A DNA stretch of 64,000 bases from JAQWCH01 sp050952725 (GCA_050952725.1 JBMNLN010000001.1:1240001-1304000), one strand, 5' to 3'. Positions 50,607 through 60,741 are shown, counted from the stretch's first letter. The notes: generated from the sequence alone by a model not told the origin. Numbers and translations are program-made.

Positions 50607-53543
50607 TCACTCGGTCCAAACCGTGGGAACACCCGCGTCATAATACCAATGGTGTCCATCATAATTGGCGGTTTCACTATACCAGTAGATTGGGCAATTT
50701 GAGTTGTTAAAATATTCGTTCCAGCCAGAAGGTTTTTCTGGCGCTAACGCATAGATATTCAAAATTGAACATTCATTAAAGACCCCGTCAGCCATCGTGG
50801 TCACACTAAGAGGAATGACGATCCTTGCTAATTTTTCACAATGCGCGAAAGCATACCGGCCAATCGCGGTTAATCCTTCATGTAATGTCACTTTTGCAAG
50901 GAGGCGACAATGATAAAATACCGTAGCGGGAATGACATTAATACTACTAGGAATTTCAATTTCCTTGAGGCGAATACAATAATCAAAACAACTTTCGCCC
51001 AGGCTAGTCACCGAATCGGGAATGGTCACTGTTTCTAAATAAAGACAACGTTCAAAAGCGGAATTTCCGACGGAAGTCACACTATTTGGAATGGTAAAGT
51101 TGACCAGACCATAACAGAACCGAAAACAATCATCGGGAATGCTAAGAAGATTTCCTTCAAAGGTGATGGTTTTGATGGAAGAACCATAAAATGCCCCTCT
51201 CCCTAAACGAACAACACTCTCGGGAAGAGTAAGGTGATGAATGGCCATTTCCGCAAACGCATAAGGACCAATTTCGACCACCGTCGCATCAATCGTGGAA
51301 TTAGAACAGCCAAGCACCAAGATGTTCGTTTGCTTCTCGATAACCGCTTGGCAATTTCCGCGCGAATCGTAATACGGATTACTAGCATTGACACTGATGT
51401 TAGTAAGCGCCGCTCCATTAAAGGCGGAACCAGCAAGGTGATGGATGTTCTCACCAATCTCTAACGAGGTGATTAACGGACAACTTCTAAAGGCTGATTC
51501 CTCAATCACTTGCAGGCTATGTGGCAAAGTGAAATTAGCGTATTTTTTACAGCCACTAAAAGCGTATTCCTTAATATGTCTCACCTGACTACCAAAGTTA
51601 ACGGTGGTCAGATTCCTACACGTACCAAAAGCTGATTCTCCAATTGATGTAACGGTCTCAGGCAGAGTTATTTCCCTAAGGGTAGAACAGCTATTAAACA
51701 TGTTATTTGCAATACATTTGATTTGATTCGGCAAGGCAACCGTCTGCACTGCTTCTGCTTCTTCAAAAACCCCGACTCCGATGCGAGTCACACTATGAGG
51801 AATCTCGATGTTTTCTGGCAGTTTCGCACCATAAAAAGCAGAGTCTTCTATTTCCACCACGCTCGCCGGAATCACTAATCCCGCGCTTAAATCATGGGTG
51901 GCAAAACAGAAAGCGCCTAAAATTTTGGTTCCCTCAGGAATATCTCCGTTGGTTAAACCACAGATCAGCCGTCCCGTACTTTTCTCTAAAACCGCTTTTT
52001 GATGATCGTCGACGAAGGTGGTGTTTGTCGAAGCCACTTTGATGGAAGTCAACCCGCTACAAAAAGCAAAGACCAGCTTCCCCAGATACTTCACTTGCGC
52101 GGGAATTTCGATGCTCGTAAGGTTGCTATGATAAACCAGCGCTTGATCAGCGATGATTTGGGTATTGGGATGAATCTCCATATTGGTGATGGTCGCACTC
52201 GTCGAACCAATCAGAGCGAAATAATCATTGGTCGCCGATTTTAAATAATGGCCATTATCGTATTCGTTACAAGGTATCGGGCTTCCGTCCCAACCTTTCG
52301 TAAAAGCCGCCTGTTCAAGCACACGGAGGCTAGAAGGCAAAACAACATCAGCAAGCAATGCACAATAAGCAAAAGCACAGCACGCAATTTTTTGTAATTG
52401 ATTGCCAAAGGACACGGTGGTTAAACCACTACACATTTGAAAGGCGCATGCTTTAATGACGCGTAAACTCTGAGGAAAATCAAGCGTCGTGATGTGGCTA
52501 CAAGAGCCAAAAGCATACTCGCCAATCGTCTGGAGATGGGGCCCAAAACTCACCCCTGTGACTGCTTTTTGATAACAGGCGGAGTCGGCGATGAGGTGCG
52601 TATTGGGATGCAGGGAAAGATGTTCCTGCTCAAAAGATGCATCAAGTCCTAAAAAGATTAAGTGCTCATTTTCATTATTGCCAAGATAAAGACCTTTTTC
52701 ATAGACGGTCTTATGCACTTGCGGCGACTCCTTAATCAATGCTTTTCCCACTTTTTCGAGCCCATTAGGAAAACTGATAGCAACTAAGTTCGGACATGCG
52801 GAAAAAGCCTCGTCTTCAATCACCTTCACATTCATCGGTAAGGTCAAGGACTCTAAACTTAAACAACCGCTAAATGCATGATCCCCGATAGTTTTTAACC
52901 CGCTAGGCAACCTGATTTCTCTTAAGGTTGGATTTTGATAAAAGGCGCTTTTTTCAATGCTGACAATCGGCTTGCTAGCGATGGTATCAGGAATGTAGAG
53001 GCTTTCTGCACTTCCGTAATAGCCTACGAGCACAAGCCCTTCGTCATTTTCACTAAACACAAAACCAGTAAGATCGACGACTGTATTTTTTTCAAGCGGC
53101 AAATACGAGGCAAAGTATTGCATATTACTATAGATTGGTTCGGGGACCGGATCCCAACCATAAAATTGATACACATAACTCTCATCCTCATTTTGATGCG
53201 GGGTCTCCCCATCATAAACTGGAATGGTACCTTCGGGAACATGATTATGCGTTTTCAGTAAGGTGCCGTCACAGTTTAACCACGAAACAGTATATGTCGC
53301 TTGGGGATCGCTGGGGGATTCACTGCTCGGATCACTTGAGGAATCACTCGTGGTTTCTGTGCTCGACTCACTGGTGGTTTCTGTGCTCGGCTCACTCGTG
53401 GTTTCTGTGGTGAACTCACTGGTGGTTTCACTAGTAACTGCTTCTTCGCTGGATTCACTCGATGGAGCAATCGGACTACATGAGCATGAACTCAAAAAAA
53501 GCGCTGTCAGCGCAACTAGGAGCATGGTTTGATTTTTTTTCAT
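50607..53543 (-). CDS. BspA-type leucine-rich repeat surface lipoprotein
   Basis: A 978-residue lipoprotein with lipobox LSSC (Cys20). A Ser/Thr/Glu linker follows to about residue 83, with tandem 8-residue units STETTSES. An InlB-B-like beta domain comes next (TYTVSWLNCDG, FYGWDP), then about twenty LRR_5 repeats of 22-23 residues with the typical LPxSVTxIGxxAFxxC pattern (for example TIPDSVTSLGESCFDYC). Three irregular insertions with short degenerate repeats interrupt the array. Such proteins are adhesins or carbohydrate- or protein-binding surface proteins in gut bacteria. AGGAGGAG precedes the ATG. Confidence 0.88.
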   Translation of the reverse strand: MKKNQTMLLVALTALFLSSCSCSPIAPSSESSEEAVTSETTSEFTTETTSEPSTETTSESSTETTSDSSSDPSSESPSDPQATYTVSWLNCDGTLLKTHNHVPEGTIPVYDGETPHQNEDESYVYQFYGWDPVPEPIYSNMQYFASYLPLEKNTVVDLTGFVFSENDEGLVLVGYYGSAESLYIPDTIASKPIVSIEKSAFYQNPTLREIRLPSGLKTIGDHAFSGCLSLESLTLPMNVKVIEDEAFSACPNLVAISFPNGLEKVGKALIKESPQVHKTVYEKGLYLGNNENEHLIFLGLDASFEQEHLSLHPNTHLIADSACYQKAVTGVSFGPHLQTIGEYAFGSCSHITTLDFPQSLRVIKACAFQMCSGLTTVSFGNQLQKIACCAFAYCALLADVVLPSSLRVLEQAAFTKGWDGSPIPCNEYDNGHYLKSATNDYFALIGSTSATITNMEIHPNTQIIADQALVYHSNLTSIEIPAQVKYLGKLVFAFCSGLTSIKVASTNTTFVDDHQKAVLEKSTGRLICGLTNGDIPEGTKILGAFCFATHDLSAGLVIPASVVEIEDSAFYGAKLPENIEIPHSVTRIGVGVFEEAEAVQTVALPNQIKCIANNMFNSCSTLREITLPETVTSIGESAFGTCRNLTTVNFGSQVRHIKEYAFSGCKKYANFTLPHSLQVIEESAFRSCPLITSLEIGENIHHLAGSAFNGAALTNISVNASNPYYDSRGNCQAVIEKQTNILVLGCSNSTIDATVVEIGPYAFAEMAIHHLTLPESVVRLGRGAFYGSSIKTITFEGNLLSIPDDCFRFCYGLVNFTIPNSVTSVGNSAFERCLYLETVTIPDSVTSLGESCFDYCIRLKEIEIPSSINVIPATVFYHCRLLAKVTLHEGLTAIGRYAFAHCEKLARIVIPLSVTTMADGVFNECSILNIYALAPEKPSGWNEYFNNSNCPIYWYSETANYDGHHWYYDAGVPTVWTE
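53341..53430. repeat. 24-bp tandem repeats in the LRR protein linker
   Basis: Almost four copies of a 24-base unit (pattern ACTCACTSGTGGTTTCTGTGCTC) code for the 8-residue STETTSEx units. Copy number can change without frameshift because the unit is a multiple of three. Confidence 0.75.
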
Positions 53544-53723
53544 ATTCTCCTCCTGGAGTAGTTAATGATTATCGATAGAAATATCCAATCTAATTTTAAC
53601 CTTTTTTTTGCCTAGTGAAAGCATTTTTTCAAAATCCGGTAAAAAAGATCGTGATTCCTCAGGTGAAAAAAGACCGCGATGAAATTGTTATTTTAGATGC
53701 TAATCGATAATTGTTTCGCTCTT

Positions 53724-56174
53724 TTATCTTAGATAAGTGGTGGTTTCGCCGATTTTTCCTAACGTACCCGTCGCCTTATTTTCGCGGACAAAAACCCGAA
53801 GATTACCTTGACCATTTAAAGAGACATTTAAGGTGCCATTACTTACTGTTACTCTCTGTCCAGTGACCACATCGACATAAACGCCGTTAGGAATCTCGTT
53901 AAAGGTGGCACCACTACTAATGGTCACTAAAGCTAATGAATCTAAACTGCCCTTGGTATATCGCCGAATAAAGGCCATGTTCCCACTGACATTTTGGGTC
54001 GTATATTGCCCTAAAGAAAGCGCGGGAATCGCTAAGCGAATCTGATTGAGTTTCCGCAAATGGCAAGCGAGGGGCTGACTAAGGGTCGTGGCCACTCTGC
54101 CCGAGGCCGAATAAGTGCCAAAGCCACTTGCGGTCACATGGCCCTCAAGATGGTCCCCATAATAGGCGCGCCCTGATTCACTCAGGAGGATATTGGGCCC
54201 TTTATCGATTGTTTTTCCTTTTTGAAATTCAATTTCGGAACCGTAATAAAGACAAGGAATCCCTCTGAAAGTCCACATTAATGACATGTTCTCTGCCCAC
54301 GCCGCTGGCCCTTGGTTATAACGCACTTCTTGAATGCAATCAGGTCCGTAATCATGGCTGTCGACATACATCACATTGTAGGTAGCATCGTTATAATAGT
54401 GATCTTTGCTAACCGCGATATTAAAGGCATCTTGGGCATATTGGAAGTTCCAATGCATAGGAAAATCAATCACCCCGACTCGAGAACTTTGCGAATAATC
54501 CGGGGTATGATAGGTGCGTCCTTGCAGATGGGCATTTTGCGAAGTGCGCTCATTTTTCACACAGCGATGATCGTTATAGGCTTGTTCAATGCTAGTTAAA
54601 TTGGTAAGAGTATCACCCCAAGGATATTCGCGATTTTCTTTCCAGGTATAAAAGGGGGCACTTAAGGCGGGAATATCGCGATTCCACACATCGCGAACTC
54701 GCGTGCATACTTCGCCGAACATCTGAAAATGCTCATGGCCGCATTTGCGGGCGAATTCATAAAGTGCGGGGAAGAAATAGTTATTCATCGTCAAGCGCGA
54801 AATATGTTTCAAAGTATCAATGCGAAACGCATCGACCCCCATGCGAATAAACTCGCCATAGGCTTTAATTAAATATTCCGCGACCAAGGGATTTTCCGTA
54901 TTTAAATCGACACAATCACCGGCGATTTGCGCAACTTGTTCGCCAAAAGTCTCCCAAGAAAAGTTCCCATAATGGTGATAGATATCATTGGGATCAGCGC
55001 CATTGTTCCGCGTGTTTTTCATCGCGGCAATTCGCTCATCATATTGCTGATTGCTATTTAAAGAATCGTAATGAGCAGGCAGTGGTGCCTCTGGTAGTTT
55101 CTTCATACAAGTATAGGAACCTAAATCGCCTTCTTTGGTAAACATCGGGAAGAGATTTTCTTCCCCGAAATTACCCGTGTGGTTAAAAACGACATCGAGA
55201 ATGATTTTCATGTCGCGCGCATGGGCTTCATTGATTACGGTTTGAAAGGAGACATCAGCGGAGAGATAGCGCTCATCGACTTCGCGAAAGTTGAGCGCGT
55301 GATAACCGTGATAATCATAACCCGAGGCATTTTTGACAATTGGCGTAATCCAAATCGCGGTAAATCCTAGAGCTTTAATATAATCCATCTTCTGAATTAG
55401 ACCTTTGAAGTCTCCTCGCCAAGCGGGATCGCTTAGGGGATTGTGACCATCCCAGCACTTGACATTATTGGTGGGATCACCATCATAAAACCGCGTGGTG
55501 ATCGCAAAGTAAATTGATTCGTTACGGAAGTCTTGGCGACTGCCATTATATTTGTTAATCGTTTTCCAATAGGAGGCTGGATATTCTTGCCAAAACGGAA
55601 AATCTTTCCAATTCTCGGCTTCATAGGTGGGAAACTCCGGATAAGAAGGATCATCGCCTCCAACACCGGAATCGGGCTTTTGCTTGACTAAGATGCCGTT
55701 ATGATACCAATAATACCCGGGTTCATTAATCGCTAAATCCGCAGTCTGATTAGCGCTACTGCCAGTATTAAAAATCACATTAAGCGCCGTATAGCCTTGG
55801 AAGTCATAGGTTAACCAATCCTCATCAAATGGCTTTAAAAAAGTGCCTGGCCAACTGCCAACTAATTCATTTGCCCCGCCACTTGCATTAATCCAGGCAT
55901 AAACATGAGAATATGTATGCGGGGCAAAGACTTGGACATAACTTATCGGAGGCAGTGATGTTTCACTGGAGGATTCACCGCTGGAAGCGCTGGTCGTTTC
56001 ACTTGCAGGTGCGCTTGAAGTTTCCTCACTGCTTTCATTTTCGGTTGTTTCCGCGCTTAAAGAGGTTTGACTACTTTCACTTATTTCCCCCTCAGGCAGG
56101 GGTGATTGACATGAAAAAAGCAAACTTGAAAATAACAAAATTGTGGTTATGCGATGTTTTTTCTTCATAATCAT
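53724..56174 (-). CDS. Secreted alpha-amylase lipoprotein (GH13) with starch-binding module
   Basis: An 816-residue lipoprotein with lipobox LFSC (Cys22) and a Ser/Glu/Thr linker. Residues about 78-165 form a CBM26/SBM-like starch-binding module (AWINASGG, SWPGTFLK, FNTGSS). A GH13 catalytic domain follows with its four regions: DVVFNHTG (327-334), GVDAFRIDTLKH with nucleophile Asp453, GEVC with acid Glu488, and DSHDYGPD near 605. A C-terminal beta domain ends it. It hydrolyses alpha-1,4-glucans at the surface. No clear ribosome site is present before the first ATG; MKKKHR two codons later may be the true start. Confidence 0.9.
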   Translation of the reverse strand: MIMKKKHRITTILLFSSLLFSCQSPLPEGEISESSQTSLSAETTENESSEETSSAPASETTSASSGESSSETSLPPISYVQVFAPHTYSHVYAWINASGGANELVGSWPGTFLKPFDEDWLTYDFQGYTALNVIFNTGSSANQTADLAINEPGYYWYHNGILVKQKPDSGVGGDDPSYPEFPTYEAENWKDFPFWQEYPASYWKTINKYNGSRQDFRNESIYFAITTRFYDGDPTNNVKCWDGHNPLSDPAWRGDFKGLIQKMDYIKALGFTAIWITPIVKNASGYDYHGYHALNFREVDERYLSADVSFQTVINEAHARDMKIILDVVFNHTGNFGEENLFPMFTKEGDLGSYTCMKKLPEAPLPAHYDSLNSNQQYDERIAAMKNTRNNGADPNDIYHHYGNFSWETFGEQVAQIAGDCVDLNTENPLVAEYLIKAYGEFIRMGVDAFRIDTLKHISRLTMNNYFFPALYEFARKCGHEHFQMFGEVCTRVRDVWNRDIPALSAPFYTWKENREYPWGDTLTNLTSIEQAYNDHRCVKNERTSQNAHLQGRTYHTPDYSQSSRVGVIDFPMHWNFQYAQDAFNIAVSKDHYYNDATYNVMYVDSHDYGPDCIQEVRYNQGPAAWAENMSLMWTFRGIPCLYYGSEIEFQKGKTIDKGPNILLSESGRAYYGDHLEGHVTASGFGTYSASGRVATTLSQPLACHLRKLNQIRLAIPALSLGQYTTQNVSGNMAFIRRYTKGSLDSLALVTISSGATFNEIPNGVYVDVVTGQRVTVSNGTLNVSLNGQGNLRVFVRENKATGTLGKIGETTTYLR

Positions 56175-56234
56175 ATTTTAACATACCGTGCGAATTTCCT
56201 ATATCGATGTTGTTTCCCTTCATTTTAAGAAAAA

Positions 56235-56888
56235 CTATGACTTTCGATAAAGAAGGCGAATGGTCTTAAACTTCTCCTTATCCGCCTGAGTAATCCGAGA
56301 TGAATCACAGATCTTTTGAATCGCTCGCCCGACAATATTATATTTTAATGGTTGGCTTTGCAAGTAGGTAAAAGTTTTATGCGGATGATCGATGGCTAAA
56401 GAGGAAAGGAGCCAAGCTTCCGCCATCACCACATAGTATTCGTCATCATCTTGAAAAAGCGGGGTAATTTGATGAAAGGCTGTCGCTTTTTTGACTAGAT
56501 TTGGCATCAACATCACATAGGCCCAACGTCGCGCAAAAGGATGAGGGTGCTCGACATAAATTTTCGCCTTGTTCACCGCTAAATCAAGGGAAAGGTCTTT
56601 CCTGAGAAACTGCGTTAATTGATCAACATGCCACCAGTCATTTAATAAATAAAAATGCTCTTCAATGAATTGCAATTGTTCCTCAATCTTTGCCGCCTTG
56701 GCCAAGGAGACTTGAAAATAGGTCCGATGATATTCTGGTTTAATTAAGATTACATCTTTTAAAAAACTCACATCGATATTGTTTTTGATTAAGCGGCGAT
56801 TAAAGGCATCGACATTTTTCGTCCTGTATTTGCAGCCTAATTTCGCAAATTCCATCTCGAATTCATCAAGAGTTGTAATTTTTAGCAT
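56235..56888 (-). CDS. AlkD-like DNA alkylation repair protein
   Basis: A 217-residue protein of HEAT-like helical repeats with the family blocks WWHVDQL near 105, FARRWAYVM near 128, YYVVMAEAWLLS near 153 and GRAIQKICDSSRI near 193. AlkD-family glycosylases remove alkylated bases from DNA without base flipping. The conserved acidic and Trp positions appear present. It stands alone between the amylase and the peroxiredoxin genes. No clear ribosome site; the ATG at 56888 is the only start near the family N-terminus. Confidence 0.8.
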   Translation of the reverse strand: MLKITTLDEFEMEFAKLGCKYRTKNVDAFNRRLIKNNIDVSFLKDVILIKPEYHRTYFQVSLAKAAKIEEQLQFIEEHFYLLNDWWHVDQLTQFLRKDLSLDLAVNKAKIYVEHPHPFARRWAYVMLMPNLVKKATAFHQITPLFQDDDEYYVVMAEAWLLSSLAIDHPHKTFTYLQSQPLKYNIVGRAIQKICDSSRITQADKEKFKTIRLLYRKS

Positions 56889-57100
56889 GTTTTTCCGTCT
56901 CCTAAAACATCAAGTTGACCACGACGAAATTATAACAGTGATTAATCTAAAAAAGAAATATGCGAGGTAAAGGTTTGGTAAATTTTCTCTGCAAATTAAA
57001 GAGATGATGGCCGACTTATGTTAACGAAAAAACTAATCCAATAAGAGATAAAAGCATTAAAAATTAAAAATCTCCTTTTTATGTTAAGATGCAATTGTAA

Positions 57101-57126
57101 CGTCATCATCAATAACACCGATGACG
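57101..57126. promoter_or_regulatory. Inverted repeat before the peroxiredoxin gene
   Basis: CGTCATC and GATGACG form a perfect 7-base inverted repeat spaced by 12 bases, about 35-60 bases before the ATG of the peroxiredoxin gene. It could be an operator or a hairpin in the leader. Confidence 0.35.
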
Positions 57127-57160
57127 AGCGAAAATATCATAGGAGGTTATTCAAGAAATT

Positions 57161-57838
57161 ATGGAAGAAAATGTTGTACGCATGCCGCTAATTGGCGACA
57201 AAGCTCCCGCGTTTACCGCGGTGACCACCCAAGGGACGATTAATTTTCCCAAAGATTATCAAGGTAAATGGGTGATCTTATTCTCGCACCCTGCTGATTT
57301 TACCCCCGTTTGTACTACGGAATTTATGACCTTTGCCGCGATGGCCGATGAATTCAAAGCCCTGAACACTGAGTTGGTTGGGCTTTCAGTCGATTCACTA
57401 TACGCCCATATTGCGTGGCTGAGAAAAATCCAAGAACTGGAATGGAAAAACTTTAAAGACATCGAAGTTAAGTTTCCTCTAATCGAAGATATCAAGATGG
57501 AAGTTTCCCATAAATACGGGATGGTGCAACCATCGCAATCTACGACCCAAGCTGTTCGCGCGGTCTTTGTGATTGATCCAAAGGGGATTATCCGGACGAT
57601 TCTTTATTATCCGATTTCCACTGGACGGAACTTTGATGAAATTAAACGGATTATCTTAGCGTTGCAAAAAGCTGATGCCGATCAAGTCGCCACCCCCGCG
57701 GATTGGCGCCCAGGCGATGATGTAATTGTTCCTACGGCTGGTTCATGTGGCGTGGCCAAAGCCCGGATGGAAGACAAATCCGACGATATCTATTGTTTAG
57801 ACTGGTTTATGTGTTTTAAACGCGAAAATCAAAAATAG
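57161..57838 (+). CDS. Peroxiredoxin (AhpC/TSA family, 1-Cys/Prx6-like)
   Basis: A 225-residue peroxiredoxin. The peroxidatic Cys lies in the block ADFTPVCTTEF near residues 44-54. The length and the C-terminal part match Prx6-like enzymes of 215-225 residues, with further Cys in AGSCGV and in the last 15 residues (YCLDWFMCF) that could act in resolution. It reduces hydrogen peroxide and organic peroxides in the cytoplasm. AGGAGG lies about 11 bases before the ATG. A strong terminator follows. Confidence 0.92.
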   Translation: MEENVVRMPLIGDKAPAFTAVTTQGTINFPKDYQGKWVILFSHPADFTPVCTTEFMTFAAMADEFKALNTELVGLSVDSLYAHIAWLRKIQELEWKNFKDIEVKFPLIEDIKMEVSHKYGMVQPSQSTTQAVRAVFVIDPKGIIRTILYYPISTGRNFDEIKRIILALQKADADQVATPADWRPGDDVIVPTAGSCGVAKARMEDKSDDIYCLDWFMCFKRENQK

Positions 57839-57855
57839 AATTTCATCGAATGAGC

Positions 57856-57891
57856 AAGCGCACTCCTTCTTCGAACAGAGTGCGCTTTTTT
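57856..57891 (+). terminator. Rho-independent terminator of the peroxiredoxin gene
   Basis: A 10-base stem AAGCGCACTC / GAGTGCGCTT with a 12-base loop is followed by six T. It may also serve the convergent degV gene. Confidence 0.9.
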
Positions 57892-57908
57892 GTTAGTGAT
57901 GATTAACT

Positions 57909-58778
57909 TTATCGCTGTTTAGCAAAGAAGAAAACCCCAATCGCGCCTGGTCCTGTGTGGGCCCCGATTACTGGCCCGACATAGTTAATTAGACTTACTT
58001 TTAAACCAAGATCGAGTTCTTCAATCTTTTTTTGCAGATAATAAGCAGCATCTTCATCATCGCAATGGGCAAGATAAACATCATGGGGCAGACTCGGGTC
58101 ATAGCTTTCCTTGACTTTATCGACGATGAGGCGAAGCGCTTTTTTCCGTCCCCGAGCTTTTTCCATCGGGACTAACCGACCTTCTAAGTCGATATGTAAA
58201 ACCGGTTTGACCGCTAAAAGAGTGCCAAAAACCGCGGATACACCCCCTAAACGTCCGCCGCGACGCAAGAACATTAAATCATCGACGGTAAACCAACCCG
58301 CCACTTGGTATTTGATTTGTTCAATATGTTTATAGGTCTCTTCAATCGTCGCCCCTTCTTGGCGTTTCTTGGCTGCGACCCAGGCGATTAAACCTTCACC
58401 CAGAGAAGCCGAAAGTGTATCCACTAGATAAACTTTATGTTGCTCTTGTTGAAACATCTCCGCGGCAATCCGCGCGCTATCATAGTTGCTCGAGAGGGCA
58501 CTAGAAAGGGAGAGGATTAACACATCATGCCCCTTGGTAAATTCTTTTTCAATAATACGGACATATTCACTGACATTAACTTGGGAAGTGGTCGCCACCA
58601 CTCCTTCGCGAAGTTGTTGGTAAAATTCTTTAATCCCTAAATTCCGATAATCTAGGTAGTTGATGTATTCCTTACCGTTGATTATAAACTTTAAGGGAGC
58701 GAGAACTAAATCTAACTCTTTTCTTAACTCTTCGGGAAGGTCCGTGCTCGAGTTGATGACAATACTAAACTTTTTCAT
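57909..58778 (-). CDS. DegV family fatty-acid-binding protein
   Basis: A 289-residue DegV protein with the N-terminal INSSTDLP block, ATTSQVNVSEY near 80, SSALSSNYDSAR and the C-terminal IGAHTGPGAIGVF block. DegV/FakB proteins bind fatty acids and present them to the FakA kinase for phosphorylation. There is no FakA gene in the window. It is convergent with the peroxiredoxin gene over the shared terminator region. The 328-base gap after its start (58779-59106) contains no gene. Confidence 0.9.
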   Translation of the reverse strand: MKKFSIVINSSTDLPEELRKELDLVLAPLKFIINGKEYINYLDYRNLGIKEFYQQLREGVVATTSQVNVSEYVRIIEKEFTKGHDVLILSLSSALSSNYDSARIAAEMFQQEQHKVYLVDTLSASLGEGLIAWVAAKKRQEGATIEETYKHIEQIKYQVAGWFTVDDLMFLRRGGRLGGVSAVFGTLLAVKPVLHIDLEGRLVPMEKARGRKKALRLIVDKVKESYDPSLPHDVYLAHCDDEDAAYYLQKKIEELDLGLKVSLINYVGPVIGAHTGPGAIGVFFFAKQR

Positions 58779-58987
58779 AAATATCCCCTCACTGTGATGT
58801 TATTAATTTTAACAATTTGTGAACTATTTAACTAGGCTTTTTTTGGATTTAATGCCCATTATCAACAAGCAATCCCTATGCTTTTTGATTATTGTCCAGT
58901 TTTGACGTTAACTTTTTCCGCAAGTGCCCCCTGTAGCCTGCGCGTTTTGTTTGACATTGGCTAAAGAAAAACCGAAGAAAATGCGAA

Positions 58988-59028
58988 ATTTTAAAATAAA
59001 AGGCGGAATGAGTTCTCATCATTCCACC
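58988..59028 (-). terminator. Hairpin terminator, minus strand
   Basis: A strong stem GGTGGAATGA-loop-TCATTCCGCC is followed on the minus strand by TTTTATTTT. It lies about 80 bases behind the small ORF 59107-59358 and suggests that something is transcribed there. Confidence 0.65.
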
Positions 59029-59106
59029 TGCGGCTTCAAGGGGAGAATTTAGCGAATTTGGGTTTTTACCTTGTTCGCTTTATCACTCTAGTTTAGTCGT
59101 CTTTTC

Positions 59107-59358
59107 TTAATTAAAAAGAAATAGAAACCCACGAGTCAACTCAATACAATCGCCCCAATGGAAAAAAACAGCGATTAGCCGGGGATTACTTAACGGGGGG
59201 ATCAGCGACGACACGCCACTAATTGGCGTGCCATCTCCGTAAGGATCAACTTCATTTACATGAATTGTCCAAGCCTCATAACGCGCTCGCACTGCGATAA
59301 AATCAATCCGATTGACATGGCCGGCTAATTTTAATTTATCGAGTTCAGTTGCGGTCAT
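59107..59358 (-). CDS. Small hypothetical protein, doubtful
   Basis: An 83-codon frame on the minus strand from an ATG at 59358. The ribosome-site-like GAGGAG is directly next to the ATG, which is too close. The sequence contains several aromatic and charged blocks (YEAWTIHVNE, FFHWGDC) but is not recognised. The terminator at 58988-59028 speaks for transcription. It might be the remnant of a larger gene. Confidence 0.3.
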   Translation of the reverse strand: MTATELDKLKLAGHVNRIDFIAVRARYEAWTIHVNEVDPYGDGTPISGVSSLIPPLSNPRLIAVFFHWGDCIELTRGFLFLFN

Positions 59359-59498
59359 CTCCTCGATTTAATTAATCTAACCCCATTATCCCCCATATAA
59401 ATGTGACATTATCTTAAAATTTAGACACACTATAACCAAAATAACACTAGCGAATTTAAAGATTAAAAGAACTCGCGGGCCAAAGTGTTTCCCCTCGC

Positions 59499-59969
59499 TT
59501 AATCCATTCCTTGTTCTTGAAAATAATCATCGATCCGTTGATTAAAAGTTTTATTTTTAGCATTCCCGTAAAAGGCATGGGCAGCGCCGTCAGGGTAGAC
59601 GACCGTCCCATCGGTATGCGAATAAACATAATATTGGATTTCGTAGTGATCATTGCTCATTAAACCGAAATTAATCACCCATATATAGAGGCAATCTTCG
59701 CGATTCGTCCGATATCTATTGCGCGTTTTTTCCTTGACATATTCCCTGGAGAATTCTTGATAAACTTTCGCGACAACTTCTTTTTGGTCAAAATGATATT
59801 CCTTTTCTACGCCTTGATAATCGGGATGCTTTCCTCCATAAAAAAAGGCCTCGATGAAGGCGACATCATCGACGGAAAACTCCCTCTGAATCTGGTAAGG
59901 GAAATTACCGCCACAACTCGTAATAAAAAAGGAAGATAAAAAGGTCAGGGTGAATAATGTTTTTCGCAT
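59499..59969 (-). CDS. Hypothetical small lipoprotein
   Basis: A 156-residue protein with signal peptide and lipobox ITSC (Cys19). The mature part is charged, with mixed helix and strand character and many Tyr (for example HYEIQYYVYSHTDG). No family is recognised. It starts 12 bases after the stop of the gene 59982-60509, so they probably share a transcript. Confidence 0.62.
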   Translation of the reverse strand: MRKTLFTLTFLSSFFITSCGGNFPYQIQREFSVDDVAFIEAFFYGGKHPDYQGVEKEYHFDQKEVVAKVYQEFSREYVKEKTRNRYRTNREDCLYIWVINFGLMSNDHYEIQYYVYSHTDGTVVYPDGAAHAFYGNAKNKTFNQRIDDYFQEQGMD

Positions 59970-59981
59970 CTTATTTAGCTT

Positions 59982-60509
59982 CTACAAATCATAATTAATA
60001 TTTTCTTCTATTTCATCAAAGATTTTTTCGTATTTTTCTAAAACTTCCTCTAATTCATCAAAATTGTGACATCGCTCAATCGCGCACAAGGCATTTTCTA
60101 AGGCTTGCTTCGCTGTTTCTGCCAGTGATTTTTGCCATGCGGGAATGATGTATTTATCGACGCGATAATGCATGTTTTTAATTTCCGCTCTGGCATATCT
60201 TTTTTGCGTATCTAATTCTTCTTCTTCTTCGGCTGCGATTATCAAATGGTCAATGTCTTGATTCCCAAAGACTAGTCTCGTATTCGCTTCATTAATTAAG
60301 GCTTGTAAAAAATAGAGCGAATCTTGGCTAAGATTATTCTGATTTTCACTTTCCTGAAGCAAATCTAATAACTTAATTTTAGTTTCTGGGCCTAAAGAAT
60401 CCGCCAACTCTTTCATCGCATCCACTACATTTTGATGCTGCGGATATATTTTTTGGCATAGTTGAGTAAGTTCATTAATTTTAGCTTTAAAGGCTGGTGC
60501 GAAGTGCAT
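59982..60509 (-). CDS. Hypothetical helical cytoplasmic protein
   Basis: A 175-residue, acidic and fully helical protein with likely coiled coils (EELEEVLEKYEKIFDEIEE-type end). No membrane segment or family motif is recognised. The ATG at 60509 is chosen since AAGGAG lies eight bases before it. It precedes the small lipoprotein gene on the same strand. Confidence 0.6.
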   Translation of the reverse strand: MHFAPAFKAKINELTQLCQKIYPQHQNVVDAMKELADSLGPETKIKLLDLLQESENQNNLSQDSLYFLQALINEANTRLVFGNQDIDHLIIAAEEEEELDTQKRYARAEIKNMHYRVDKYIIPAWQKSLAETAKQALENALCAIERCHNFDELEEVLEKYEKIFDEIEENINYDL

Positions 60510-60741
60510 ATTACTTTTCTCCTTTTCAACTTTCCCCAAAAACAATCTTTCAAGGAGTTCCCTGTTTTGATTATAGCATTATTAGGTGCTATTTATCCTT
60601 TTTTCCACGTATTATTCTCAGTATTTATAGCGAATAATGCCCGCCTGCTTTTGGTAAAATTTTTGGGAGCATATTCCACTTAAATGGAATAAAGCAACGA
60701 TATTAATACAAATTTAGTCGCTTACAATTAGCACATCATTA

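Noticed and set aside
53341..53430. Possible CRISPR-like repeats
   Set aside because: The 24-bp units are directly adjacent without spacers and are in frame within a lipoprotein linker; no cas genes are present.
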